Below are positions 1-7,788 of a DNA stretch of 64,000 bases, piece by piece. Every line of letters starts with the position of its first letter. Position 1 is the first letter of the stretch. A program made the translations under genes and the position numbers. Source of the stretch: CAZWCE01 sp964632505 (GTDB lineage: Bacteria; Planctomycetota; Planctomycetia; Pirellulales; Thermoguttaceae); assembly GCA_964632505.1 (NCBI GenBank), contig CAZWCE010000008.1, positions 1-64,000 of the forward strand, read 5' to 3'. Below the pieces are notes generated by a model. The model saw only the letters and a list, made by a program, of their open reading frames with translations. It did not search any database and was not told the DNA's origin.

Positions 1-2130
1 CGGTGCGGGAGGCTCGTCGGGGTTGGGGGTGGTTCCTCGGGTGGTCGACGGCGGGTTGCTCCGTCGGGCGCGGCGGGGACGATCACTCGGCGTCGGACCC
101 GGCACCGGCGTTTCTCCTTCCGAAGGCGTCATGGTCGGAAATGGGGCGGGGAGGTCCGCCGACCCGGAAGAAGCGTCGCTTTCGGGGAATTCCTCGGGAA
201 GTCGCGCTCGATCGGGAAACTCTTCCCAAGGCTCTTCCTCGCCGATTCCCGAGAGAACGTCGCTGGTGTAGGGATCGTCCTGGAAGACGGATTCCCCGAA
301 CAGATCGTCCTCGTCGACCACGCCGGCTCCCATCATCGGTCCGAGAGGATCGGAGAACGACTCCCCGTAACTCTCTGGGCCCGGTTGCAGCACCGCATCG
401 GGATAACCGCGGCCGAGCATCGTCAGATCCTTGTAAAAGACCTGCCGGGGGGGAGAGACGGTCGCGTCGACGACGAATTCCGCCCGATTGAACGTTCCCT
501 GGGTATCGAAGAAGCCGATCATCTGCCCTCGGTAGACGTCGCCCCCGGTGGTCACATACGGCATCAGCCGCTTCATCGTCGGCAGATCGACCAACTTTTT
601 CGCCAAGAGCCAGGTCGGATGCCTTCGGAGCGGGTTGTCGTCGGAGAGCCGCCTTCGCATGGCGAGGATTCTCGAGACCGTGCTCTCGGAGAAACCGGGG
701 ATCGCCTCGAGCACGCAACGGGGCGCCTCGTTGACGTTGATGCGGCCGGGGATGACGGTTTGGCGGCTGGTCGAGGTGTGGTCGAGCAGTTGGGCCAGTC
801 CCTCGACCAGATCCTTGCCGCGAAGACGTAAGGGACTGGCGACGATGACCGTCTTCATCTTCGGTTTGGCATTCTGCTGGCGCGTGGAGTCGTCGTTGGA
901 GGCGGCGCCTCGGTTCATCGTGTTTTCCGTTTCCTCCGGGACTTTGACGGCGACGCGGGCATCGATCAAATCGAGCGGCGAGGCCAGGCGGTAGCGGGCC
1001 CTTTGGGAAGTGTCCAAGAGCGAGGAGGCCTTCGAAGCGGGGAGTATCCAGGATGCCTCGGTGGGAGCGGATTGTTTCGACGTACGTCGGGACTTGCCGC
1101 TCGAGGACGAGGAGTCGGAATCGTCTTGTTGACTCTGCCGGCGTGCTTGGCGCAAAGCGGCGGCGCCGGCCGGTCCGAACTGTCGGTAGAGGATGATGAA
1201 GTCGGCCAGAGAGCGATCGACCCGCTTGCGCAACTGTTGGTGCAGGAAGGGGAGTTGATTTTCGTTCAGGTAAACGCGGGGGCGGCCTTGGGGATCGACG
1301 TCTTTCTCGGCGCTGAAGACGGTCAGGTAATGGCACCAGGGAAGCCGGCCGTCGCCCTCGTCGGCGAAGCCGCTTGCCCCGTTGGTCAGGTCGAGCTTTT
1401 CTTCCCCCTCGTCGCGGAGGTAGTTCAGGTTTTCGTCGGTGCCGTAGAGTTGCTTTCGGGTGACGTCGCGGACCAAGAGCAACTCCTCGAGCGAGGCGGG
1501 AACGGCGTTTCGCGGCCCGTAGGGCAAACCGAGGCGACGATAGTAGCTCAATTCGGCTCCGGAGGGCCGGGCCGACTTGTCGGCGTCGATCCAATCGAGC
1601 AGGGAGTCGGCGGCCGACGTGGTCATGCCGGGCAGTTGCATCAGGGCCTTGCGACCGCTGCCGGGCGAGGCCTCTTCCCACTTCAGCAGCGTGTCGAGAT
1701 GCAGTCGGGAAGATTCGCTTTTCAAGCCGTACTTCAGTCCGGTGACCTGCCCCCGTTCGATGCGCGGAGAGAGCACGGTGAATCGACCGATCACTCCCGG
1801 CGGTCCGAGATAACCCTGCCCGGTGGCGTCGGGTCCCAGCACGATGATACCGCGAAAGAACGAAGGGTTCTCCTCGATCCCCCCGATCTGCCGCCGGACC
1901 GACTCCGGTTGATCCACCATTTGATGGACCAGTTGCAGTCCCGATTGGGTGACGTGCTCGATCTGGATTTCGTCGCCCCGAAGTTGCGTCGCCTCGTTTT
2001 CGAACGACATGAACGAGAGGAACGCGTACGCGCCGAGACTGAGGATCGCCACGATGATGGAGACCAGGTAAAGCGCCATGCCGCGTCTTGGGTCGGGGCG
2101 TCGGGTTGTCGTGCGGGAGTGCCGGAACAT
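1..2130 (-). CDS. gspK: Type II secretion GspK-like minor pseudopilin, partial
   Basis: The frame is open from an ATG at 2130 (reading leftwards) to the window edge: 710 codons with no stop, so the C-terminus is missing. The N-terminus has basic residues, then Gly17 followed by Met-Ala-Leu-Tyr-Leu and a hydrophobic helix, the pattern of a prepilin-peptidase-processed pseudopilin; it lacks Glu at +5, as GspK proteins usually do. The central part has the GspK hallmark LLDWIDADKSARPSGAELSY followed by a Leu-Glu-Glu-Leu-Leu-Leu-Val helix. A helix-hairpin-helix-like stretch (PGFSESTVSRI) follows later. In known systems GspK caps the pseudopilus tip together with GspI and GspJ. It lies 55 bp after gspJ as the last visible gene of the operon. 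The last roughly 150 visible codons encode an acidic, Pro/Ser-rich tail, so the protein is much longer than the usual 300-350 residues. Confidence 0.85.
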   Translation of the reverse strand, partial: MFRHSRTTTRRPDPRRGMALYLVSIIVAILSLGAYAFLSFMSFENEATQLRGDEIQIEHVTQSGLQLVHQMVDQPESVRRQIGGIEENPSFFRGIIVLGPDATGQGYLGPPGVIGRFTVLSPRIERGQVTGLKYGLKSESSRLHLDTLLKWEEASPGSGRKALMQLPGMTTSAADSLLDWIDADKSARPSGAELSYYRRLGLPYGPRNAVPASLEELLLVRDVTRKQLYGTDENLNYLRDEGEEKLDLTNGASGFADEGDGRLPWCHYLTVFSAEKDVDPQGRPRVYLNENQLPFLHQQLRKRVDRSLADFIILYRQFGPAGAAALRQARRQSQQDDSDSSSSSGKSRRTSKQSAPTEASWILPASKASSLLDTSQRARYRLASPLDLIDARVAVKVPEETENTMNRGAASNDDSTRQQNAKPKMKTVIVASPLRLRGKDLVEGLAQLLDHTSTSRQTVIPGRINVNEAPRCVLEAIPGFSESTVSRILAMRRRLSDDNPLRRHPTWLLAKKLVDLPTMKRLMPYVTTGGDVYRGQMIGFFDTQGTFNRAEFVVDATVSPPRQVFYKDLTMLGRGYPDAVLQPGPESYGESFSDPLGPMMGAGVVDEDDLFGESVFQDDPYTSDVLSGIGEEEPWEEFPDRARLPEEFPESDASSGSADLPAPFPTMTPSEGETPVPGPTPSDRPRRARRSNPPSTTRGTTPNPDEPPAP

Positions 2131-2185
2131 GTCTCTGGAAGGGGGATTTGGGAATGGGGGGAAATACGGAATTCTGAAAACGACG

Positions 2186-3544
2186 TTATCCTCCGCCGCG
2201 GATCCACTGCTCCTGCATCGTTTGAGGAGGCTTCGGGCGTTTCACTTTCGGCCGAGGGGTCGATTTTTTCGGCCGGCTCGGCGGTTGGCGGACGGTCTTC
2301 TTCGGCCTGGGAGGTTGGGGGCGTTTCACCTCCTCGTGCTCCAGGAGCGGGGTGGTCGGAAGGTGCATCACCAAGCGATGTTCGACCGGCGGGGGGAGAT
2401 CGAGCTTGCGGCAGAGGTCTTTCATCGACCGGATGGACCGTCGGCTTGTTCCCGCCGTTTGTTGGGCCATCTCGCCGAAGGGATCTTCGCCGAACGTGTT
2501 GTCGTCGAGGGACTCGATTCCGGCGCCCGCCTGGTCGCTGCCGACCATCGAGGTATCGCCGTAGAAAGCGTCCCCGCTCTCTTGGCTTTGGAGGTGACGT
2601 TGCAGCTCGACCAAGAGAGGGCTGGAGGTCACAAGGTTGATGTCCTCCAGCGGCATCAGTTCGAGCGTGACCTCCACCGCCACCGGCAGACCTTTCCTCT
2701 GGAGACTGTTCCACGAGGTGCTCCACCGCTTGCCGTCGTAGTACCGGAACCGGCATTCGACCACTTCGGGGGCCCACATCGTCGCGTCGTCGAGATTCCT
2801 CTGGAGTTGTTCGGTGATCGGAACGGTGTAACCGCTTGCCGAGTCGTAGGTCCCTTCGCCGTCGAGCGGAGGAAGCCCCTGGGGTTGGAAGGCGTTCGCC
2901 TCGAAGGCGCTGGGGCCGGTCATCGTCCCTCCGATCGACTCCAGGTCGGCACCGGACTCTTCGCCGGTGGGAGTTTCGAAATCGAGCTCCTTGCGCCGCA
3001 GACCGCACCGCGCCTCGCCCGAGATGGCCTCATACGACGCCGGATGCACGAACCGGTAGAAAACCGTTTTCAGTTCGGGGGCCTGGGCGATGTACCCCGA
3101 CCCGGTCCCGCCGTAGAGCGCGTCGCCCGAGGGAGCGCTGCGTTTGCCTTGCGGGCGGGCCTTGAAGGGATTGATCTGGACGACGTCGATGCGGAGCTCC
3201 TGGTCGTTGCCGTTCAGACCGAATCGACGGACCGCCGCGGTGCCGAGCATCTTCTTCTGGCTGGGATGGATCGGGTCCTGGATCGCCGAACCGAGATCGT
3301 CGTGCATCAGTTGCGAAAGGGAGCGGACCAGTTGCGACTTGCCCGCCCGTTGCGTCCCCTTCACGAAGATGTCGCTGAAGACCTGCGTCATGCTCCAGAG
3401 CATCGAGAGCAGCACGACCAACAGCGACATCGCCAGGAGCACTTCCAGGATGGTCAACCCGCGGCGCGGACTTCTCCCGTTCGCGGCCACCCGACGGCGG
3501 CGCGATCTGGAAAAAGCGAACATGTGGGGAAGGCTTCGGTTCAT
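2186..3544 (-). CDS. gspJ: Type II secretion GspJ-like minor pseudopilin
   Basis: The protein has 452 residues. The type IV prepilin signal is RRG|LTILEVLLAMS, with cleavage after Gly29 and Glu at +5, followed by a hydrophobic helix. Position in the operon (third minor pseudopilin, between gspI and gspK) and the length of the globular domain support GspJ, a component of the pseudopilus tip complex. Its start overlaps the gspI stop by 4 bp, so translation is probably coupled. The C-terminal 100 residues are Pro/Arg/Lys-rich (RPKKTVRQPPSRPKK type) and the middle holds a Gly/Ser-rich stretch with the phrase GTMTGPSAFEA, which is echoed in GspH and GspI. The family is usually near 200 residues, so about half of this protein is extra sequence. 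The GspJ assignment rather than another minor pseudopilin rests mainly on gene order. Confidence 0.8.
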   Translation of the reverse strand: MNRSLPHMFAFSRSRRRRVAANGRSPRRGLTILEVLLAMSLLVVLLSMLWSMTQVFSDIFVKGTQRAGKSQLVRSLSQLMHDDLGSAIQDPIHPSQKKMLGTAAVRRFGLNGNDQELRIDVVQINPFKARPQGKRSAPSGDALYGGTGSGYIAQAPELKTVFYRFVHPASYEAISGEARCGLRRKELDFETPTGEESGADLESIGGTMTGPSAFEANAFQPQGLPPLDGEGTYDSASGYTVPITEQLQRNLDDATMWAPEVVECRFRYYDGKRWSTSWNSLQRKGLPVAVEVTLELMPLEDINLVTSSPLLVELQRHLQSQESGDAFYGDTSMVGSDQAGAGIESLDDNTFGEDPFGEMAQQTAGTSRRSIRSMKDLCRKLDLPPPVEHRLVMHLPTTPLLEHEEVKRPQPPRPKKTVRQPPSRPKKSTPRPKVKRPKPPQTMQEQWIRGGG

Positions 3545-4644
3545 GGGCGATTCCGGGATTGTTCGAGCAACTGGAGGTTGAAGTCGTTCTCGGCGTCGTA
3601 GGATTCCGTTTCGATCGGGCCGACGTCGCGGCGCTGGTTGCGGGGTTGGGTGTTGCTCCGCTCCCCGAAGGCGGTGTTCAGTCTCGGATCGCGCGAGAAC
3701 CGATCACTCGCGCCGGCGGCGCTTCCCGAGCCGATATTCCCGGAACGCGAACGCTGCGGGGTGGCGGAGCCGCCGGAGAGGGAATCGTCGGTCGCGGAAG
3801 GCGGACCGTCGCCCATGCCGGTCGATTCTTCCCCAGTCGAATCGCTGCTCGGGAAGTCATCGAATCCCAAGAGTTCCGGATTTCTGGGCCCAAACATCGC
3901 TTCCTCCATCGCCGTGTCGTTCATCATCGCGGAGGAACTTGTCTCCGGGGGCATCATCGAGAAATCGTCGGCGGGGGCGCTGTCCGCGCGCATCTGGGGG
4001 CTGTTGAAGGCATCGCGCTGGTTCGGGAAGGGATCGATCGCTCCGCTTCCCATCGGACCGGCTTGGCTGAAGGATGACGTCGCGCCGAAGCCGTCCAGGC
4101 TACCGCCCATCGGACCGCCGAAACCGGAGAGACTGCCGGCGGCGTCGGGCCCGACCATCGTGGCGTTGTAGCGCTCGGAACCGCCCTGGCCGAAGAGGCT
4201 GGTCGCGCCGGGTTCCATTCCCTCGGGATACAGCGACGCGATGCGCGAGGCATCGACCCAGTGCACCAGGGCGTACTCCGGGCCGATCGGCGCGGAAAGG
4301 ACCGTGCCGCCGTCGATCAGTTCATGTTTTCGCGCCACGACGCGGATCGCCACCAGGTCGAGTCGGCCGACCGGGCGAACTTCGACCCAGAGCGTCCAGT
4401 TCAACAGCCCTTCGATGCGTTCTCCCATTTGGGGCCGGATCGGCTCCGAGCCGCTGAGCAACTCGTTCATGCGGCTCTGGCAGGCGACCTGGACGATCGA
4501 ACGGTCCTGAGACTTTTCGGCATCGCGCATCGACACGTCGGCCATGTGGCTGAGCATCGTGATGCCGGTGACGAGTATCACCAGCGCAACCAGGATTTCG
4601 ATCAGGGTGAATCCCTGACGTCGCTTCGTCGGGTTCATCACCAT
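3541..4644 (-). CDS. gspI: Type II secretion GspI-like minor pseudopilin
   Basis: The protein has 367 residues. The prepilin signal is RRQG|FTLIEILVALVIL, with cleavage after Gly11 and Glu at +5. The following 100 residues (TMLSHMADVS..., ACQSRMNELL, WTLWVEVRPVGRLDLVAIRV) fit the small GspI fold. From about residue 150 onward the protein is low-complexity, rich in Gly, Ser, Met, Phe and Asp, ending with an Asn/Arg-rich tail; typical GspI is only 120-130 residues. The start overlaps the gspH stop by 7 bp and the stop overlaps the gspJ start by 4 bp, so H, I and J form one translationally coupled block. The tail contains ATMVGPDAAGSL, a phrase shared with GspH and GspJ. Confidence 0.82.
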   Translation of the reverse strand: MVMNPTKRRQGFTLIEILVALVILVTGITMLSHMADVSMRDAEKSQDRSIVQVACQSRMNELLSGSEPIRPQMGERIEGLLNWTLWVEVRPVGRLDLVAIRVVARKHELIDGGTVLSAPIGPEYALVHWVDASRIASLYPEGMEPGATSLFGQGGSERYNATMVGPDAAGSLSGFGGPMGGSLDGFGATSSFSQAGPMGSGAIDPFPNQRDAFNSPQMRADSAPADDFSMMPPETSSSAMMNDTAMEEAMFGPRNPELLGFDDFPSSDSTGEESTGMGDGPPSATDDSLSGGSATPQRSRSGNIGSGSAAGASDRFSRDPRLNTAFGERSNTQPRNQRRDVGPIETESYDAENDFNLQLLEQSRNRP

Positions 4645-6086
4645 GGCTCCCTGGGGATTCCGAGGGTATTCACACGCGGAGAAGGCGTGGACTCCTCGGG
4701 GGCAGTGGTTTCGGGGGATGGGGACGCCGCGGGCGCGCCCGGCGACGAGGTCATGCCCTCCGGGGGGAGTGCTTCCGGTGTCTCGGCTCCTTGGCCCCTG
4801 GGGGCCGTCGATCGGGAAGGCGAATCGTCCGGTCCCGATCGAGCTTTCTGTCGGGCCGGAGGTGCCTGCGCTGGTGGCTCGACGTTGGCGGTATCGAACA
4901 CGTTATTGCCCAAAGGGGGGTGGTCCGCAAGGGGATCGTCCGAGGGCGACCGGCCGAAATTTTCTTGTGTGAGTTCTTGCGGGAACTCGGGAATTTGACC
5001 GAAGGCGGTCTCCGCGTCCATCGTTGCGTTGGGATTCATCGAAGGAAATCCGCTTCCACCGCCGTAGGGATCGATCGCCTGATTGCCGAGATAACCGGAG
5101 TCGCCGCCGAAAGCGCTTCCGCCGGAGAGCGATCCCCCGTAACCGTCCATCGGTCCCCCGGGGGCGTCGTTGTTCCATCGGGAAGCGGTCCCGGCATTGT
5201 ATCCGGTTGCGTTTCCGTAGCCGTTTCCGAAACCGTCCCCGTAGGAGGCGTAAGCGTTTTCTTCGGGCGTTGGGAAAGGACGCATGTCGCCCAAACGGGC
5301 GCTTCCGGTCAATCCGCGGAGGGTGATGTCGATGTAGCTGTCCAACGGGGGAGGCGCCACGAGGACCAATCGGGCGCTGGAGGTCCTGCCGTTGGGATAG
5401 AAAACGATCGGATCGGACCATTTTTTTGCCCGACCGGAACGCATCCGGGCGACCGTTTGCCGGGAGACCATCTCCGCTCCATAATCGACCGCATCGAGAT
5501 CTTCGCCGGGATCGGCGGGCGTTTCGCCGGAGACCTCGCCCATGGCGAAGCGGATATCGTGCGGCAGCGATTTGCGGTAAGCGGTGCCGGCGCGGGTTTG
5601 GAGCACTTGGTCGGTTTGCGTCTGGTCGGAAGTGTTGTCTGCGGGAGCTTCCTCCGCCATCGCTTCGCCCAGTGGCGGCATCGCCCCGAAGTCGCCGGAG
5701 ACGCTCGTGTCGAACATGTCGACCGTTTCGTCGGGAGTTTCACCGAAGGCGCTCGGCCCGACCATCGTTCCGGCCTGCGAGGTGGAATCCTGCAGGCGTT
5801 CGAACTCGTCTTTGGGGAGGATCTCGAAGATGTTCGTACCCGGCTGGTACCGGAAGAGGTAGGGGGATCCGGTTTTCATCGCCTGGAGTCGGGCTTCGTG
5901 CAACTGCGACCGAATATCCTTGGCGGCGCCGCGGAGTTCGGCCTTCATGAGCGAGCGGTTCAGCGTCGGCAGGGAGAGAGAGACCATGATCAGGATGATC
6001 GCCAGGGTGACCAGCAGTTCGAGCATCGTGAACGCGGACCGGGCGTCTCGACGGAGCGTCCGATTGTGTCGGCATCGCAAAAGCAT
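4638..6086 (-). CDS. gspH: Type II secretion GspH-like pseudopilin
   Basis: The protein has 482 residues. The N-terminus has Arg-rich residues and then SA|FTMLELLVTLAIIL. The residue before the predicted cleavage is Ala rather than the usual Gly; Glu at +5 is kept. The next part (LMKAELRGAAKDIRSQLHEA, then SPYLFRYQPG and ILPKDEF) is typical of GspH/FimT-type pseudopilins. A second conserved-looking block around residues 220-270 (WSDPIVFYPNGRTSSARLVL) is the C-terminal strand region of the fold. Between and after these blocks are long Gly/Ser/Asn/Tyr-rich segments (for example GFGNGYGNATGYNAG) and a Pro-rich tail. It sits 175 bp downstream of gspG, separated by a hairpin region, and overlaps gspI. 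GspH normally has about 170 residues. Confidence 0.82.
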   Translation of the reverse strand: MLLRCRHNRTLRRDARSAFTMLELLVTLAIILIMVSLSLPTLNRSLMKAELRGAAKDIRSQLHEARLQAMKTGSPYLFRYQPGTNIFEILPKDEFERLQDSTSQAGTMVGPSAFGETPDETVDMFDTSVSGDFGAMPPLGEAMAEEAPADNTSDQTQTDQVLQTRAGTAYRKSLPHDIRFAMGEVSGETPADPGEDLDAVDYGAEMVSRQTVARMRSGRAKKWSDPIVFYPNGRTSSARLVLVAPPPLDSYIDITLRGLTGSARLGDMRPFPTPEENAYASYGDGFGNGYGNATGYNAGTASRWNNDAPGGPMDGYGGSLSGGSAFGGDSGYLGNQAIDPYGGGSGFPSMNPNATMDAETAFGQIPEFPQELTQENFGRSPSDDPLADHPPLGNNVFDTANVEPPAQAPPARQKARSGPDDSPSRSTAPRGQGAETPEALPPEGMTSSPGAPAASPSPETTAPEESTPSPRVNTLGIPREPW

Positions 6087-6138
6087 CGGTTCACCTGATC
6101 GCTGAGGGAGGGAGAAGTGACGACCGGAGGTGGGAGGG

Positions 6139-6196
6139 AAAAATCCCCGATGGGGGCTCCGCGGCGCGAATCGTGGGGATCCGCGCCACCAGAGCC
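6139..6196 (-). terminator. Hairpins with U-tract between gspG and gspH (terminator or attenuator)
   Basis: Read on the minus strand, a stem-loop pairs 6192-6196 with 6155-6159 (GGCTC/GAGCC) and 6182-6187 with 6063-6068-like GC sequence at 6163-6168 (GGCGCG/CGCGCC). A short hairpin CCCC-ATC-GGGG (6145-6155) follows immediately, then ATTTTT (6139-6144). This is the arrangement of an intrinsic terminator, and it lies inside the operon between the major pseudopilin gene and the minor ones. Partial termination here would make gspG transcripts more abundant than gspH-K. Confidence 0.5.
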
Positions 6197-6261
6197 GTCA
6201 CCATCATCGGGGGGCTGCAAGACGTCGTCGGTCTGCCTTGCGGTGATTTGTCGAAGGCGGC

Positions 6262-7629
6262 TTACATGCCGCCGGTCTCGTCGGGCATCGGCATGTCGCC
6301 TTCCATGCCACCCCCCATTCCGGGATTTTGCATGCCGCCGTCCATGCCGCCCATTCCGGGATCTTGCATGCCGCCGTCCATGCCGCCCATTCCGGGATTT
6401 TGCATGCCGCCGTCCATGCCGCCCATTCCGGGATCTTGCATGCCGCCGTCCATGCCGCCCATGCCTTGGCCTTGCATGCCGCCGTTCATGCCGCCCATGC
6501 CTTGTCCTTGCATACCCATATTCATTTGCTGTTGCTGGGATTGTTTGGCTTGTTGTTGCTGGCGTTTCTGCTGGGTTTCTTCGAGGTTGAAGTTGGTCAC
6601 GTCGTCCTCGGTGCCGAGTTCCTTATCGGGGCCGCTGGAGGCGATGGCCGGTTCTCCCTTGACGGTTTTGTTGGTCGGATACTCGTAGTAATAGGGTTCG
6701 TTCCAGGGGTCAAGGGGCACTTCCTCGGTGCCGAGATAGGGGCCGCTCCATTTATCGAGGGCCGCGACCATCGATCGGGCTTGGCCTTGTCGCATGGAAC
6801 TCATGCTCATCGAGCCGCTGCCCATCATGTTGCCGCCCATGTTGCCGCCCATCATCCCCATGCCGTTTCCTTGCATGCCACCCATGCCTTGGTTCTGCAT
6901 GCCACCCATGCCGTTTCCTTGCATGCCTCCCATTCCGGGATCCTGCATGCCGCCCATGCCGTCGTTCATGCCTCCCATTCCGGGATCCTGCATGCCGCCC
7001 ATGCCGTCGTTCATGCCTCCCATGCCGGGATCCTGCATGCCGCCGCCCATGGTGCTTCCGTCATCCTGCATGTTCTGCATGAGCATGCCGGCATTGAAGA
7101 GCTGCATGGTGCCGCCCATGGGACCGCCCATGCCGTTTCCACCCATTCCACCGTTCATGCCGCCCATGCCGTTGTTGTTTCCGTTGTTGTTTTGCATCAT
7201 GGGATCATTCACCCCCGGCATTTGGCCGTTCATGCCTTGGCCGCCCATGCCGTTCATGCCACCGCCCATTTGGCCTCCCATATCGTTCATGCCACCGCCC
7301 ATTTGGCCTCCCATGCCGTTCATCATATTTCCCTGCATGTTGCCTTGCATGTTCTGTTGCATGCTGCGGTCGGGCTGGGGTTTTTCGATCAGCGCCTGGA
7401 GTCCCTGATTGGTGGTCGGGTAGGTTCGGGTGTCGGTGTAATACTCCATGAGCGCTTTTTCGAAGGTCTCGATTCGGGCCTTCGCGGCGCGGATGTTCGC
7501 CTTTTCCATCTGGTTGAGGATGTTCGGCACCAACAGCGCCAGAATAATGATGATGATCGCCAGCACGACCAACAGTTCCAACAGCGTGAAGCCGTGCCTT
7601 TCCTTGTAAACGAGGGCTTTCCGTGTCAT
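6262..7629 (-). CDS. gspG: Type II secretion major pseudopilin GspG with Met/Gly-rich insertion and tail
   Basis: The protein has 455 residues; ordinary GspG has about 140. Residues 1-85 are a normal GspG N-terminus: HG|FTLLELLVVLAIII with cleavage after Gly13, Glu at +5, then TYPTTNQGLQALIEKP. The normal C-terminal core returns at 286-348 (KWSGPYLGTEEVPLDPWNEP, then SSGPDKELGTEDDVTNF, the calcium-site region). Residues 89-285 between them, and 366-455 after them, are Met/Gly/Asn/Gln/Asp-rich repeats such as MGGMQDPG and MDGGMQNPG, joined by a Gln-rich linker. The major pseudopilin polymerises in the periplasm as the piston of the secretion system, so these segments should be displayed on the fibre. 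A strong Shine-Dalgarno (AAAGGAGAG) precedes the ATG. The underlying DNA holds 36-, 45- and 33-bp tandem repeats. Confidence 0.93.
   Translation of the reverse strand: MTRKALVYKERHGFTLLELLVVLAIIIIILALLVPNILNQMEKANIRAAKARIETFEKALMEYYTDTRTYPTTNQGLQALIEKPQPDRSMQQNMQGNMQGNMMNGMGGQMGGGMNDMGGQMGGGMNGMGGQGMNGQMPGVNDPMMQNNNGNNNGMGGMNGGMGGNGMGGPMGGTMQLFNAGMLMQNMQDDGSTMGGGMQDPGMGGMNDGMGGMQDPGMGGMNDGMGGMQDPGMGGMQGNGMGGMQNQGMGGMQGNGMGMMGGNMGGNMMGSGSMSMSSMRQGQARSMVAALDKWSGPYLGTEEVPLDPWNEPYYYEYPTNKTVKGEPAIASSGPDKELGTEDDVTNFNLEETQQKRQQQQAKQSQQQQMNMGMQGQGMGGMNGGMQGQGMGGMDGGMQDPGMGGMDGGMQNPGMGGMDGGMQDPGMGGMDGGMQNPGMGGGMEGDMPMPDETGGM
6314..6493 (+). repeat. 36-bp tandem repeat, five copies, within gspG
   Basis: Five consecutive 36-bp units start at 6314, 6350, 6386, 6422 and 6458, with a further partial copy to about 6512. 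Copies 1 and 3 (GGGATTTTGC) and copies 2 and 4 (GGGATCTTGC) alternate by a single base, which suggests duplication of a two-unit block. Each unit encodes 12 residues of the GspG tail (MGGMDGGMQNPG or its Asp variant). There are no spacers, so this is a coding minisatellite, not a CRISPR. Confidence 0.95.
6922..7045 (+). repeat. 45-bp tandem repeat within gspG insertion
   Basis: Two identical 45-bp copies occur at 6922-6966 and 6967-7011, with a third partial copy from 7012. Each unit encodes 15 residues of the type NDGMGGMQDPGMGGM. The repeat keeps the reading frame of gspG and makes up part of the Met/Gly-rich insertion. Confidence 0.9.
7253..7318 (+). repeat. 33-bp direct repeat within gspG insertion
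   Basis: Two 33-bp copies at 7253-7285 and 7286-7318 differ at two bases (CATATCG against CATGCCG). Each encodes 11 residues of the type GGQMGGGMND or GGQMGGGMNG. Confidence 0.88.
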
Positions 7630-7676
7630 GGGTCTCTCTCCTTTAATGGAAGTCGATGGTTATGTTTGATTCATCA

Positions 7677-7747
7677 TCGCATGACGAGTGGCCATTAGTG
7701 CACTGTCGATGCGACGCTCATCATAGGACCGCGGGGCGCGGCCCCCA
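7677..7747 (-). promoter_or_regulatory. RNA stem-loops between gspF and gspG
   Basis: The 159-bp gap between gspF and gspG contains two inverted repeats. One pairs 7677-7690 with 7701-7714 (TCGCAT...AGTG against CACT...ATGCGA) with two bulges and a 10-nt loop. The other, at about 7730-7747, is a GC-only element (CCGCG/CGCGG overlapping GGGGC/GCCCC). The rest of this operon is tightly packed, so these may be processing or stabilising elements that set gspG level apart from gspE and gspF. No clear promoter is visible in the gap. Confidence 0.4.
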
Positions 7748-7788
7748 TGGTGTTGTGTTGTTTTTGCGGAAGGGGGTCCGGGGGGCGA

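Noticed and set aside
83..1681. 532-residue minus-strand open frame
   Set aside because: It is arginine/proline-rich and antisense in character; the overlapping gspK frame on the same strand has the family motifs and runs through the region without a stop.
6314..6493. Regular 36-bp repeats resembling a CRISPR array
   Set aside because: The copies are contiguous with no unique spacers and lie in the gspG reading frame.
6328..7698. 456-residue plus-strand frame rich in His and Ala
   Set aside because: It is the antisense of the gspG repeats; the minus-strand product has full GspG motifs at both ends.
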